Assembly (NCBI GenBank): GCA_022315425.1
Contig: JAIUPT010000030.1
Location: 806,001 to 870,000 of the forward strand
Direction of reading: 5' to 3'
Length of the DNA stretch: 64,000 nucleotides
From: Pseudevernia furfuracea
Lineage: Eukaryota; Ascomycota; Lecanoromycetes; Lecanorales; Parmeliaceae
Shown: positions 1 to 11,301 of the stretch, piece by piece
Layout: each line of letters opens with the position of its first letter
How positions within the stretch are numbered: position 1 is the stretch's first letter
Notes under the pieces: generated by a model
The model's database searches: none
What the model was told of the DNA's origin: nothing
The model's input: only the letters and a program-made list of their open reading frames with translations
Program-made: the position numbers and the translations under genes

Positions 1-1784
1 ACGTTCGCAAACTTAAGAGTGTGTCTTTAACGAAACTCGACGAGAGGGACGAGCGCATTTACTTTTATAGTGATCGAATACTCGTTCTCGATAATGACGA
101 CTTGAGACTAAGAATTCTTCGTCTCGCTTACGATTCCCTCAACGCTAATCACTCGGAAAAGATTAAGCAGTACGAACTTGTGTTCAAAACTTATTAATAA
201 TTAGAGCTTCGAAACGACGTTCGACGATACGTGCGAAATTGTCACGATTGCTTTCGATTTAAGATCTCTCAAGACAAAAAGCACGAGTTACTTAAGTCTC
301 TTTTCGTGCTCGATAAACGATGAACGCACATCTCGATAAATTTCATCGTTGATCTCTCTCTAAGTTTAGATCACTTCGAGCGAGACTATATCAATATTCT
401 CGTCGTCGTCGATCGACTTTTCAAGATAATAAAATATATTCTCATAAACAAAATAAACGCCGAGGCTATCGTCAAAGTATTCTATCTGTGAGTTTAAAAG
501 AATCACGACTTTCCAATCACCATCATTTCCGATCGAGATACTCAATTCGAATTCGAATTCTGATACGAGCTATATAAGCTCGCGAACATCAAGATTATTC
601 TTTCGACAGCATTTCACCTCGAAATAGACGATCAGATCGAGCGCTTTAACGCTATTTTGAAGTAATATCTTCGCGCGTATATCGTCTTTCTTCAAAACGA
701 CTAAGCTAAGTGATTGTCTTTCGTAGAATTCTTTATCAACAATCATATCTCAGAGACTACTATCGTCAGCTTATTCTTCGTCAACTCGAATCAGAACCCT
801 CGAATGAGTTTCGAGTCCTCGAGGCACTTTAACGACTCTATAGTTCTCGAAGATGTTTAGCTTCGAAACTCTGCAGAGAACTTTACAGCTAAGATGCTCA
901 AGATCGACGAGATTCTTAGAGAACAAATAACTTACGCTCAAGTCAATCAGAAGAAATTTGTTAATCGAAATCGTCAATCCGATCTCAAGTATCGCGAGGG
1001 CGATAAGATCTGACTGAACGCTCGAAATCTCTAAATCGAGAAGAGACGTACTCGAAAACTGATTAACAAGTTCGAAGGCCCTTTCAAGATTACGAAAGTC
1101 GTTAATTCTCACGTCTATCGTCTCGAACTTCTCACAGATTGAAGCTATCATAATGTGTTCGACATTACTCTATTGCGCTTCGAATCTGATAATGCCTTGT
1201 TCGAATAGATGTCGTCGTCCTCGATATTATTTCTCTCTGTTAAAATCGATCGATATCAATTATTCTTAATCGACAAGATCATTAGCGTTAGAATAAGACG
1301 CGATCGCTCGTATTACAGAGTTCAGTGAATCAATTTCGGCGCGCCTTTCAGACTTGAATCTTTTAATAACGTCTGCATGACAATCGAAGTCATAAACGAG
1401 TTCTACGAGAAGTACTCTATCGTCATAGAGCACCTCACCTGAGAAACGTTTAAGAACAACTCGAACAATTCTAAGTTTCGCGACGACGACAGCGACGACG
1501 ACGAGCTGTTCGTTTCTTAGAAATAGCGTATATGCTTTATAAGCTTCGGAGCGCATAACGCCATCGTCGAAAGATCTTACGATCGAACGTACGCAGTTAA
1601 AAATATGCAGCTAGAAGAATTTCAGTTAATAAATTTTATTCGCCCTCACATATATTCTACGATCTCGATTTGCTCTGAATTTGATATACACTGATTCATT
1701 TTAAAATTTTATTTTCAAATAATCGTGTTTTTTCAAAAAGTGGATTTGATCTCGTAGAAGCTCGGGTTTAAAGGGGGGGGGTAC
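1..1784 (+). mobile_element. Ty3/gypsy chromovirus, 3' part of pol (RIP-decayed)
   Basis: Broken polyprotein of an LTR retrotransposon that runs in from the left edge. On the plus strand an integrase core is readable in one frame with stops: MDFIVDLP-like and ILVVVDRLSK-like stretches near 330-430, then FNAILK, YLRAY and NNHISETT near 630-770. The integrase C-terminal region follows near 890-1170 (LREQ, GPFKITKV, HNVFDITLLR-like). A chromodomain reads at about 1256-1430 (DKIISVRIRR, SYYRVQ, NEFYEKY). Stops fall where Trp, Gln or Arg is expected, as RIP would produce. The element is dead. Its gag, reverse transcriptase and 5' LTR lie outside the window. It is a different chromovirus from elements A and B, judged by the different LTR and chromodomain text. 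Confidence 0.85.
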
Positions 1785-2168
1785 TGTCACGATCGCAAAA
1801 CCGTCCCATCAAAAATCTCAAGTCAAGTTCATCTGAATCACTCGGATGTCAAGTTCACCTCAACTACCCAGCACTCAAGTTTCATCTCAACTACCCGACG
1901 ATGACTAAGCATCCGAACTCGAAAGTCAAAGTCAGAATCTGGATTCCACCAAGTCAAGTTCACCCTCGCTACCCGGCGCTCGGCTGACTAGCGCCCGCTC
2001 GGGCGCTACTGCTAGCAAGGCTTCTACGGGTATTTAAGGAGCGGATTTCTCACAGCGAACTTGTTTCTCTTTCTTTTCTCTTTACGTTCGTCTTGTACAA
2101 TAGATCTAGATCATAGCTACTCAACATCATCCCAAGTTTAGAATAACACTTCACTTCTCTTCGTGACA
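1785..2168 (+). repeat. 3' LTR of the left-edge chromovirus
   Basis: 384-bp LTR that starts TGTCACGATCG and ends CTTCGTGACA (TG...CA ends). It is directly preceded by a polypurine tract, AAAGGGGGGGGG at about 1770-1781, which primes plus-strand synthesis in this class. It is much less RIP-damaged than the pol it borders. The partner LTR is outside the window, so the target duplication cannot be checked; the right flank is GAAAA. Confidence 0.75.
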
Positions 2169-2379
2169 GAAAAACATATTGTTAAGTCAATTGAACAGAC
2201 TTCGAAGTATGCATTTGATTTAATCATGACTCGATTCTTTCAATAATACGTCTTATTAGATCAGGTGACTACATGCATGCAGGATTTCTGAGCCTTTCGG
2301 ACCCAAATCCATGCTTTCTTTTCACATTCTAATTCCGTGTGAAACTATACCTCTAGTCCAGTCACATTCTGAAATACCG

Positions 2380-2744
2380 CAGTCAAATTCAGTCCCACTC
2401 TCGATATATTGACTAGTCGTCTGATGCAGATTCCAGACAATTCAGTCCCAGGCGAGCGGGCCTGGTCTATCATGAATCTGATTCTTATCAAGTCTCGAAA
2501 TGGTCTGAAGAATGTCAATATAGATCGTCTACTATTTATCTATATCAATAAGCGAATTCTTAATAGATCAAGTGGCCCTGATAAAAAGAAGCTACCGTAC
2601 ACTCACGATGTCTTAGCTTCGAACGAGGAGTTAGCTGAGTTGGAGGATCTATTGCTACAGAATCAGAACAGTCAGGGGGGGGAGGGCGAAGATTTGAAGG
2701 ACGGGGAGGATTTGGACGAGAAAATGGCTGATGCTGAGACTTGA
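2380..2744 (+). pseudogene. hAT transposase C-terminal fragment
   Basis: Encodes the hAT C-terminal dimerisation region. Visible are a SPTLDILTSRL-like lead, then PDNSVPGERAWSIMN (the family's ER.FS segment), a K.RNGL motif and LLFIYINKRIL, followed by a hydrophilic acidic tail (EELAELEDLLLQ, GEDLDEKMADAET). The catalytic RNase H-like fold is absent, so it cannot act as a transposase alone. The reading frame stays open upstream of the first possible start, which fits a fragment rather than a small gene. A GGGGGGACTGTTTGACCCTG segment at 2751-2770 has, on the other strand, the CAGGGTCAAAC form common at hAT ends and may be the 3' terminal repeat. It lies only a few bases past the stop, which is unusually close. 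Confidence 0.65.
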
Positions 2745-2815
2745 GCGGCTGGGGGGACTGTTTGACCCTGTTTTTCTACTACAAATGACCCTAGAATAGC
2801 TGAATAATCAGGGGG

Positions 2816-2915
2816 GTTTTTTAGTTGCAACTTGCAATCCCCACCATTGCAAGCAAGTTGCAATCCAAATGCGATTAGCGTGCAATGCATGCAAGTTGCA
2901 ATCCCAGCCCTAATT
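2816..2915. repeat. Clustered TTGCAA-type short repeats
   Basis: Three close copies of a GCAAGTTGCAATCC-like word lie within 90 bp (near 2828, 2855 and 2889), just after a run of GGGGGGTTTTTT. Clustered subterminal repeats are typical of hAT element ends, where they bind transposase. Here they may be the edge of a second hAT-type element or part of the promoter region of the gene starting at 3083. No matching terminal inverted repeat was found. Confidence 0.35.
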
Positions 2916-3082
2916 CCAACACGGAGCCTAATAAATTTTTCTAACCGAATTAGGCAAGCGCCGGGAAAGCGTTTCTCATCAGATGATCTGCCTATGTTCG
3001 AGTTAAATGATCTCCTTGGCTTCATCAATGATATGTTTTTGATTGGGATGACCTCATTTTCCATGGTCAGAGCATCGGAAAC

Positions 3083-6000
3083 ATGAACGACAGATGTGAG
3101 AACTGCCTTGAGAGAGGTGTAAATCATAGTTATGTGCGTACATCCAGCAGGATCGAAGCTGAAAGCCAGGCCGCTGAAACCCGTGCCATGAGTGTTGACA
3201 GGGAAGCCCAAAGGAGAAGAAAGATTGAGTCCGAGATTTCGCCCCTGAACACTCCCAGAAGTGAAGAACAATCTGCTGGAATAGATGTCACCAGTGCCGA
3301 CGATGACTTACAGAGCCCAAGAGCGATGAATTCTGAAGTTTCGCCTCTAGACACCTCCGAAACAGCTAATGCTCAGCCAGGAAGCCGCATATCAAACGAG
3401 GAGTGGCGTAAACGGCGAGACACACTGCGAAAACTCTATATTGAGGAGGAGCTCAGACTTAAAGATGTAACAAGAATCATGGCAGATAAGTACAATTTTG
3501 TCGTAACGTATGGCAATGCACCTAGAATGTTGTGAAAAACTTATCACATGCGCCTAACTTGATATAGTGAAAGGCAGCTAAAGCATCGATTCAAGGATTG
3601 GGGTTTCAAAAAGAACATCAGCAGCGCAGACGCAGTGGCGATGGTGCTCGCAAACCACAAATCTGAGGGCAAGGTCTCCGAAGTGATGGGCCTTGATATT
3701 CCGCACGATAGGCTCGAAAGATCATGGAAGCGACGTAATTACAATAAAGGTAATACTTCGCTGGGTCCCAAATACCTCTCTGCGTGTGTCTGACCATAAT
3801 ATGAAGAAGGGGATATCAGACGATTAGGACTTTCAGAAGTATATACCCCTTTCGGTGATGGACAAGTCGACATCGTTTTTGTCCATGGCCTGAACGGACA
3901 CCCTCAACGTACCTGGACTAGTGAAAAGAACGAAGTTTTCTGGCCAACTCAACTATTGCCGCCAGTAATAGAAGATAAGGCACGGATATTGATGTATGGA
4001 TACGATGCAGATGTCACCTCATTCACGGATGTGGTGTCAAGAGACAAGATACACGACTCTGCCCAGATAAAACATCATGGCAAGCACCTGATTGCGGAAT
4101 TGTGTGAAAATAGGCGGATACGAGAGGCAACCCAGCGTCCTATCGTCTTTGTTGGCCATTCACTAGGAGGTCTTGTCATCAAGCAGGCCTTAATCTACTC
4201 GTCGGAGATACGTGACACGAAAATCGAGTATCTACGATCTATCTTTATCTCGACATATAGTATACTGTTTTTCGGAACTCCACATACAGGCTCTAATATC
4301 GAAAAATGGGCTCCTCAACTGGCATCTATCTGCGGCGCTGTTCTGCCAAGCCAGTTAGTCGATACTCAGCCGCAACTGGTCAATGCCTTAGTGTCTGGTA
4401 GCGAGACGCTCCAAAGTATTGACCGTCAATTCATCCAAATTACTACCAGATTTCGTATCTATTCTTTCCACGAGGGCAAGCCTACAAATCTGAGAGGAAG
4501 ATTACAGTACATTGTAGATGAGGAGTCTGCGTCTCCAAATGTTCTAGATGTACAGCGTGCTAGTATTCACCAAGACCACTCCCACATGTGTACATTTGAG
4601 AATGAGAACGACTCCGATTTTTTTCTGGTTGTGGGAGCAATACAACACTCTACCCGTGAAGCCCCGGAGATGGTCAAAACACGCTGGAATTCGGAGAAGA
4701 CTGAGCCACTGAAAGAGCCCTTTCCCCGTACAAACAAGGACGGTGGTAAATTAGACGGAATGGTTGAAACTCTCTATTCATCGATATCCAAGATTCGTTA
4801 CAGGAGTGCGGTTGACTCTCGATACTTCATTCCCAATCACAAGCTCCGCGAAGTCATAGACTCGGACAGCATCCGAAAGGTTCTTCTTGAGAGCCAAATG
4901 GAGATATATCATGTTGGCGAGGCAGTTGAGATTATTGATAAGGGCGCATGGAGGGTTTTTGCCATTCTCGTTCTTATAAAGCAGCCTCTGCACATTATTA
5001 GCTTCATTGAGGATGCTCGCATGCAATGCGGCCCCATCGACCATCATCTACCATTTGAGCAGACTAAGCTTGAAAAATTGCTACACCGCACAACGGCATG
5101 GGACTTCTACGAAAAACAGTGGGAGTTCACGGCGCCGTCCTTCTCAAGGAGTGTGTTTATGAGGAAATTTCCACATGAGTTCGTTCTGCCATTTCTCAAC
5201 GACGAAGAACTCGCGGCTGGGAGCTTTGCAACAGTTCACAAGATCCAGATCGAGCATTCATACCAGCATTTTGGTGGAGAACCGCACCACGAGGCAAGCT
5301 ATGGAGTACCATTAAACGGGTCATTGATTTGCTGACTGGACGCTCCAGGTTGTACGGAAAGAGTTCTTCGCTCTGCACGACGAAGTACGTGAGCTTGAGT
5401 TACTGTCTAGATTGAGCGTCCTAAAGCACCCAAATATTGTCGAGTTATTGGGCGCTTATGCCTATCAAGGCAAGTACAACCTTATATTCCCACTTGCCCG
5501 CGGTGGAGATCTCGCAGGTCTTCTTGGAAGCGATCGGCCTCCTGCGTTTCAGGCGGATGAGAATATCCTTCTTGCTCTATGGGGGCTGTGTTCAGCATTG
5601 GACGCCGTCCACCATCTGTTCTCTGAGAACGAGACGCTGACTCGGATTGTTTATCATTGTGACTTAAAGCCCCCCAACATATTGATTCATGGAGCCAAAT
5701 TCGTGCTCGCGGGCTTCGGTCTGGCCAGGTACAAGTCCGTTAATGCCTACACGGCCCCAGAGGGCGAAGACTTCGGCGCGGCGGAAGAGACGCATGAGGA
5801 GCAAATTTCTGGCCGGATTTCTAGCCGGCCTAGCGATGTTTGGTCCCTTGGATGTATCATAATGGAAACGCTGGTCTGGATGAAGTCAGGAGCAGCGGGT
5901 GTGTTGGAATTTAGATCTGAGAGGGAATACGACTTTGGGCAGTTCAGAGTCAATACTTTCCACCTTGGTCCTAACGCAGAGGCACCCGCGGTGACAAAGT

Positions 6001-7595
6001 ATCTCATCGGTCTGTCGAACAACGCTAGTACAAAATCAGAGCGTCTGCTTATCGAATCGATCCGACAGACTCTTCAGCTGAATCCTAAGGCTCGTCCCCA
6101 AGCAAAAGAGTTGGAGCGGAGGATGCGGTTCATCGTTATTGATGCGATCTCAAGGCAAATTGACTGCTTATACGCTCGCGTGTGTCGGGAAGGCAGCCCC
6201 ACCCAGGCCTCAATAGAGCGAATGCGGTTCGAATGTTGGAGGGAAGCCTGCGAAAGTCTCTATACCTGCAGAAATTCACCTTCATCATACCACTGGAAGT
6301 CGCCGTCATTCTCCGAATTTCAATCGACCTTGGAATGCCTGAGAAGGGTGCAAGATACGCTGGATACGTTCTTACTTGAATCACAAAATCCTATCCGCCG
6401 AGCCTACCAATCACCAGAGCGACATTTCATTGACACTCTCATAAATTCTCTTCCAAGTGAGTTGCAAGATGACGCTGGCAGGCATTTGGAGTCGAAGGTT
6501 CTGGGTACAGCGTCGCAAGGTTTTGTGGGACAAACAATTTGTCAATCGCATGGAGCTGAGCAACACAGGCCTAGCGTACAAGCGAATATTAAGCAGATGA
6601 AGTCACTGGCGACAGAACAGCATATTAGCCGTCCAGATCTTTGGATAGAACCTCGACACCTGAAAGGTCGAAAACAGGTCGGCATCCATTGCCACAGTAG
6701 ATTGTTCAATGATCAAAACGGAGGGACCATTGGAGTACTGTTTGAATCAAAGAGATATTGGTCGAATCATCTAGAATATTCGGTTCGGTTCGAACTTCGC
6801 CCGGGTCTCGAGGCCATTGCTGAGTTGCTACAGCAAGTGAGGGCTGACTGTCCCAATGACTTTCAAGCGCTGCATGTTATCGGGTGCTTGTACGACGCAG
6901 CAACGCTCTCTTGTGGCCTCGTATACAGCCTTCCCACATGGACAGGATTAGATGATCCTAATATATCGACACTTCGAAGTGTGCTCGCGGAACAACGGAG
7001 CCCGCCCCTAGGAAGTCGGTTCCGTCTCGCCCAAATATTGGGAGCGGCGGTGCTGAATTTTCACAAAGTCAGATGGTTGCATAAAGGTATATCGTCTCTG
7101 AATATTGCCTTTATCTACCCAATCGGCTCCTCCTGGCTAAAGGGTATGAACGATCCTTACCTGTTGGGTTTCTCAAATAGCCAACTAGATGGATCGGACC
7201 CTTACCTCACCTGGCCGCATGAAAAGCATGACGCTCTGATGGACTCACAGCACCCGGAATACCTCCAAAACGGGGGTAGAATTCGATATCGTCCCGAGTT
7301 CGATTACTACAGTCTCGGAATTCTTCTGCTGGAGATTGGGTGCTGGAAGCCTTTCGATGAAATCATTATGAGAATATCAGGCTCTTCCGAGGATGTTCTC
7401 AGTGATCTTCGGAGAAAGGTGGTTCCAGAACTAGGAATCACGATGGGTCTGATCTACCGAGACGTCGTGGATGCATGCTTGAGTGGAGATTTTGGCACCG
7501 CTGGATTTGATGAGGCGAATGCTGATGACTTTTCAAGCGTCATTTCAGGCTTTGCTGAGACAGTGGTGAAGCAGTTGAAAAAATGCTTAGTTTAA
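3083..7595 (+). CDS. Clr5 - SesB-like alpha/beta hydrolase - kinase - pseudokinase fusion protein
   Basis: Four-exon model: 3083-3507, 3568-3749, 3807-5305, 5349-7595 (1450 aa). Introns start GTATGG, GTAATA and GTACCA; the exon total is divisible by three and all frames join. Domains: Clr5 at about residues 103-157 (NEEWRKRRDTLRKLY, then RFKDWGFKKN across intron 1); alpha/beta hydrolase at about 221-470 with VFVHGLNG, the nucleophile elbow GHSLGG near 317 and a DHSHMCTF segment near 458 that probably supplies the catalytic His; kinase-like domain from about 670 with a degenerate glycine loop AAGSFATV, HCDLKPPN near 805 and AGFG in place of DFG near 822, then TAPE and SDVWSLGC; second kinase-like domain with HKGISSLN near 1279, GFSNS for DFG and YYSLGILLLEIG near 1355. 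The hydrolase looks active, the first kinase has lost the DFG aspartate and the second is dead. SesB-like hydrolases are N-terminal effectors of fungal NLR-type receptors; no NB-ARC or NACHT is present here. Intron 3 is only 43 bp, and the start codon is the least certain part. Confidence 0.8.
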
Positions 7596-7599
7596 TAAA

Positions 7600-8216
7600 G
7601 CATCGGTAAAGTTTGAGATGGTTTTGTGATCTGTAGCTCGTGGAGTTCTCCACAAAGGATACTGTTAAGATGACAGTACGCTGGTCATGAGGTGAGGTAT
7701 TGTTGTAGGCAACGCTTTTCATTCTTGCAAGGCCTGATTCAAAAATTCTTGCGCCGGTGCCCCATCCTCTGCCATCGTGAGCCGCTAAGGCACCAATGAC
7801 GGTCTGCACACTTACCGATATGTTCTAATTGCCAGACCAAGCGAATTCGCCGTGTACGGGTTGTGAAGTCGTTGTAGCCTCGGATCAGCTGTCGTAGATA
7901 CGGCAACTGGCCCACTATTCCAAATCCCGAAGCGACCATGAGAATTCTTTCAAAGTCACCCAGAGGAGCGCTGGCCCCATGCGGACCCGTGAACAATGTC
8001 AGACGGAAATCGCTTGGATCGGATCCGCTTCCGTACTTGGCAAGCCGCTGAAGTTTTGAGGTTTCCAGCTGGATCTGTGGCTCGAAAAGGCGAGATACGT
8101 ATGGATGGTCGATGACGGGTCGTCTGTAGCGGTCAATTCCATGAGAGAAAAAGTAGATTTCTTTCTTGCTCCAGGACTCGCTTAGCTCGGTCGTACCTTT
8201 GCCAGGTTGCCCTACA
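7600..8216 (-). pseudogene. Ferric reductase C-terminal (NAD-binding) fragment
   Basis: The minus strand encodes the C-terminal part of a FRE-type transmembrane ferric reductase: LFTGPHGASAPLGD, ILMVASGFGIVGQLPYL (nucleotide-binding glycine motif), LIRGYN and RRIRLVWQLEHI, preceded by a stretch with DRYRRPVIDHPYV. A GTAAGTGTGCAG after VWQLEHI may be a splice donor. Beyond it the text resembles the usual tail but has stops. The haem-binding membrane helices and FAD domain that should lie upstream (higher coordinates) are missing and replaced by an unrelated ankyrin fragment. Intact proteins of this family reduce extracellular ferric iron at the plasma membrane; this piece cannot. Confidence 0.7.
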
Positions 8217-8453
8217 CTACATCCCGTTCCTCGACAATTTCTCTCTTACAGTTTTCTTCTTGAGACGCTGGGTGACGCTCGGATCGCTCTCCACTAGGTG
8301 ATCTGTTTTGGCTCTACGGGATATCAAAATTCTTATCGTCTTCGTGTGACCCTGCCTGACTGCTATATCCAGAGGCGTTAACCTATGTTCTTCTCTAATC
8401 TCTATGTTGGCCCCTTTTATCAATAGGATCTTGATCATTGTGCTACTGCCCAC
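8217..8453 (-). pseudogene. Ankyrin-repeat fragment
   Basis: A 78-codon frame with about two ankyrin repeats: MIKILLIKGANIEIREE, then HRLTPLDIAVRQGHTKTIRILISRRA. The TPLDIAVRQGH text is the classic TPLH.A...G helix-turn-helix signature. It abuts the ferric reductase fragment in a different frame, so the two are not one gene; this looks like a junction of broken genes. Its N-terminal effector and remaining repeats are absent. Confidence 0.65.
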
Positions 8454-8597
8454 CCTTTCCCTCCGAAGCTCCTAACGAGAGTTTGTATTGACGCAAAGCT
8501 CAAAGGCTGAGACTACTACCTCAACGAGGACAACTCTGTCATCTTCGACCACCGAACCACAATGTCTCAGTCTTTATATTATCTCCTCGGGGTCTTC

Positions 8598-11070
8598 TTA
8601 AGGTCCAAACCGACTAGCCAGCTCCTCTGCTTCGTGGCCAATCTTCATCGCAGACAACAGCAGCTCGTAGTCGATATTTATTTCTAATTCTCGCATCAAG
8701 AAGATCGTGTAGGTGCTATCGGCGATCACAGCCTCGTAACACTGTTCGGGAGCCAGCATGCGAAGCTCGGTCTTGAAAAGCCTCCATTTTCTCCGTACCC
8801 AATTCATCGCCACCTTCTCGATTTCGGAGAAATTGGAGCGTTCGATTGTGTGGGCTGATGCGGGTTTCCAGATGCCTCCATCACAACAATTGAAATTGAT
8901 GCGAACCGTCGTGCTGTTGGAGACTTCCTCCAGTCGGGCTGCTGGACTTGCCAAAATATCTTCTCCGGATTGTAGGTCTATATCCTGATCCGTGTCCAAC
9001 AGTTACTCGTCCAGTCCAATCCTTTGTTGATCCTCTAATCTCCTTTCATCCTCTAGACTTGGTCTTTGTAGTTCTTCCCCTTCCTCATGCTCTTGTGCTT
9101 GCTCTCCCAGAGTCTTTGGATATTGCTTCTTGAGCTTGAGCCTTTGGGATCGCGCCCGGTTGGTTTCTCTGGCCCGGATTTGTCTGGCCTGTTGTTGTTT
9201 CGCTCTTTCTTCCCAGTCTCGCTTCTCTCGCTCCTGGCTCTCCATCTTCTGCCTTTCTAGCTCTTGTGCCTCTCGTTCCTCCCTTTCCCGTTCTTCCCTC
9301 TCTTGTTCCTCCCTTTCCAGGTCCTGCGCCAATTGTACCGCCTCTTCCCTTAGGTACACTTCCTCCAAAGACAAGGGTGATGCTTTTCCGAAGAACGCAG
9401 AATAGATGGACTTCCGCACGAAGAACGACGTAATGCCCTCGCCTTGCTGCTCATCCCTGCTGTCTAGGTGATTGATGAAGAAGTACTCGCCATCTTCCAA
9501 GTACTCTTCCACCTTCGGTAGCCCACACCTTCATTTCTTTGCGACTCCTGCGCCATCCGTGACGAGCAAGGGTTTACGCGTTTCGGTTTGACTTCTCGGA
9601 ACCCTTGCCGTAGAATATTGCTTCAGGTCTGTAATCTCGGGCGACTCAAACCCTAAGCGTTCGGCCAATTCAGCGAACTCGCGCAGCACTGTTGGATCTG
9701 CGTGGGTCGTCGGCCGCATCATAAGCTCTTTTCTTGTGGAAGGTTTGGGACTTTTGGGCATTTGAGAGTAATGGCGCATGGCGTAGGCATATAGCTGTCG
9801 AAGACCTAAGTCCACTGGATCAACCGACTGCGCCGGGCAGGACGTAAAGCTGGACTCTGCGATTTGGAGGACAGCCCTATCCGTTCTTTCGATTGTATCG
9901 GAAAAGGCTCTTGCGAGCGCTGTGGACACGATATCCCCAGGCAAAAGTCTTGTTAACTGGGTCATGCAGCCGGCCAACGCCTCCAAATAGTGAACGTCCT
10001 TGAAGAAGGTGAAGATGGAAGGGACGAGACCATCCAACATCTGTAATTTATTCCATATTCCTGCCCGAGCTTGGTCGCTGAAAGCGCTGAAGATCACCCC
10101 TCCGAGCAGTTGGCCACACAATATCTTGGCATCTTCCGTCGACGTCCGTGGTGCTTTCAGCTCTATCGCTTCCACTGTCTCTTGATCCACCAGGAGCATG
10201 ACGTTTATATCTCCCTGGAGAAGTGTATACCAGAAGTCTTTGATATGTTTCAGGTAGCGGAGGATTTCCTATGAAGCAATCAGCAAACGTGGTATGCAGG
10301 CAGAGAATCCCATTTCACATCATCGCATTTCATGGCCATGATTGTATGCAATGTGTTAATCCTTATCCCGCCCCAGAGCGCAGAAATCTCCAGGAGCGCG
10401 TCGAAAGCGGCGGTCAGCTCATCGTGTCGGAAGAGCTGCTTGAGGCACCGATTCCCATATCGACTCAATCGACTCCACCATCGCCGTTCAAAGCGCAAAT
10501 TCCGTTGGAAATGATATTGACGGATCTTGCGATAGATCTCGCCGTCGCTCGGCTTTTTTTCGCTGGCATATTCCTCGACCAGATATATTCTCAGGCTGGG
10601 ATGGAGGTCTATTCAAAGTATTCGTCAGAAGAGTTGTAACATAGACTAACGACAGTTATACCTGCAAGGTATAGATCCACAGCCCACCACCCCAACCTCA
10701 ACTCCTTCGCCGCCTGAATTCTGTCCTGTCTATGAAGGCATTCCAACTGATAGCCGGCCGGAAAAACTAGCTCCGGATAGCCGCCCGGGGAATATTCAGT
10801 CAGTTGCCCCGCTGTGATCCCCGAAAGTCGGATGGCAGCAAGAAGAGCCTGCTCTTCGATCACGGTAGGGACGTGATTGCTGGCGTCAAGCCGCAGACAC
10901 TCTTCCCGAAAGATGGACTTCAATCTCTCAATGTTCTCGCGGTCACGTTCGTGCGGTCCGTTCGGTCGAAAGCAGAGCGACTTCAGCCTGACCCGGGCGA
11001 TTCCCTTATACTTGATGTGTTTGTCTGCCTCAACTCTCGACTCTGCCTCTGAGACCGGAGCTCTCCTCAT
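8598..11070 (-). pseudogene. DUF3723 protein gene with two in-frame nonsense codons
   Basis: Minus-strand model: exon 1 11070-10662, exon 2 10608-10319, exon 3 10268-8598; introns of 53 and 50 bp; 790 codons in one consistent frame. Family text: YKGIARVRLKSLCF, NHVPTVIEEQALL, YPELVFPAGYQLECLH, RWWSRLSRYG, HDELTAAFDALL, LWGGIRINTLH, DLGLRQLYAYAMRHY, EGITSFFVRKSIYSAFFG, and a C-terminal AVIADSTYTIFLM. Residues from about 540 form a long charged Glu/Arg coiled-coil-like stretch. A TGA at 9531-9533, where Arg is expected just before CGLPK, and a TAA at 9003-9005 break the frame, while everything around them is conserved. The gene is therefore recently dead, or makes a shorter protein ending at 9531. 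The molecular role of DUF3723 is unknown; it is a recurrent cargo family of Starship elements. It is transcribed away from the kinase-like gene at 11302. Confidence 0.8.
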
Positions 11071-11301
11071 CTTGACAGACTGTGGTGGGCGAAGGATCGA
11101 AAGGAGAAAGGAACAGAATGTACCAAGACGCAGGGAGTGCTCTGGCTCAGAGAATTATTATTAGGAGCCAGTCCTGGCCTCCAAAAGTGCCTTTCCCATC
11201 CTATTTCCTTCCACCCTCTCCTCTTCTCATCCCTGGCTAATTCTGTCTGATCTGAGCTTTAAATAACAACTCGATCATCGCAAGACTCGTATCCACTTTC
11301 G
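11071..11301. promoter_or_regulatory. Shared divergent promoter region
   Basis: 231 bp between the ATG of the DUF3723 gene (minus) and the first ATG of the kinase-like gene (plus). It holds pyrimidine-rich tracts and a TATA-like CTTTAAATAAC at about 11258-11268, some 35 bp before the plus-strand ATG. The head-to-head layout suggests coordinate expression; that is inference. Confidence 0.4.

Noticed and set aside
2672..3271. 199-codon minus-strand frame opposite the Clr5 exon
   Set aside because: Shadow of the plus-strand gene: the Clr5 motif, splice sites and domain continuity are all on the plus strand.
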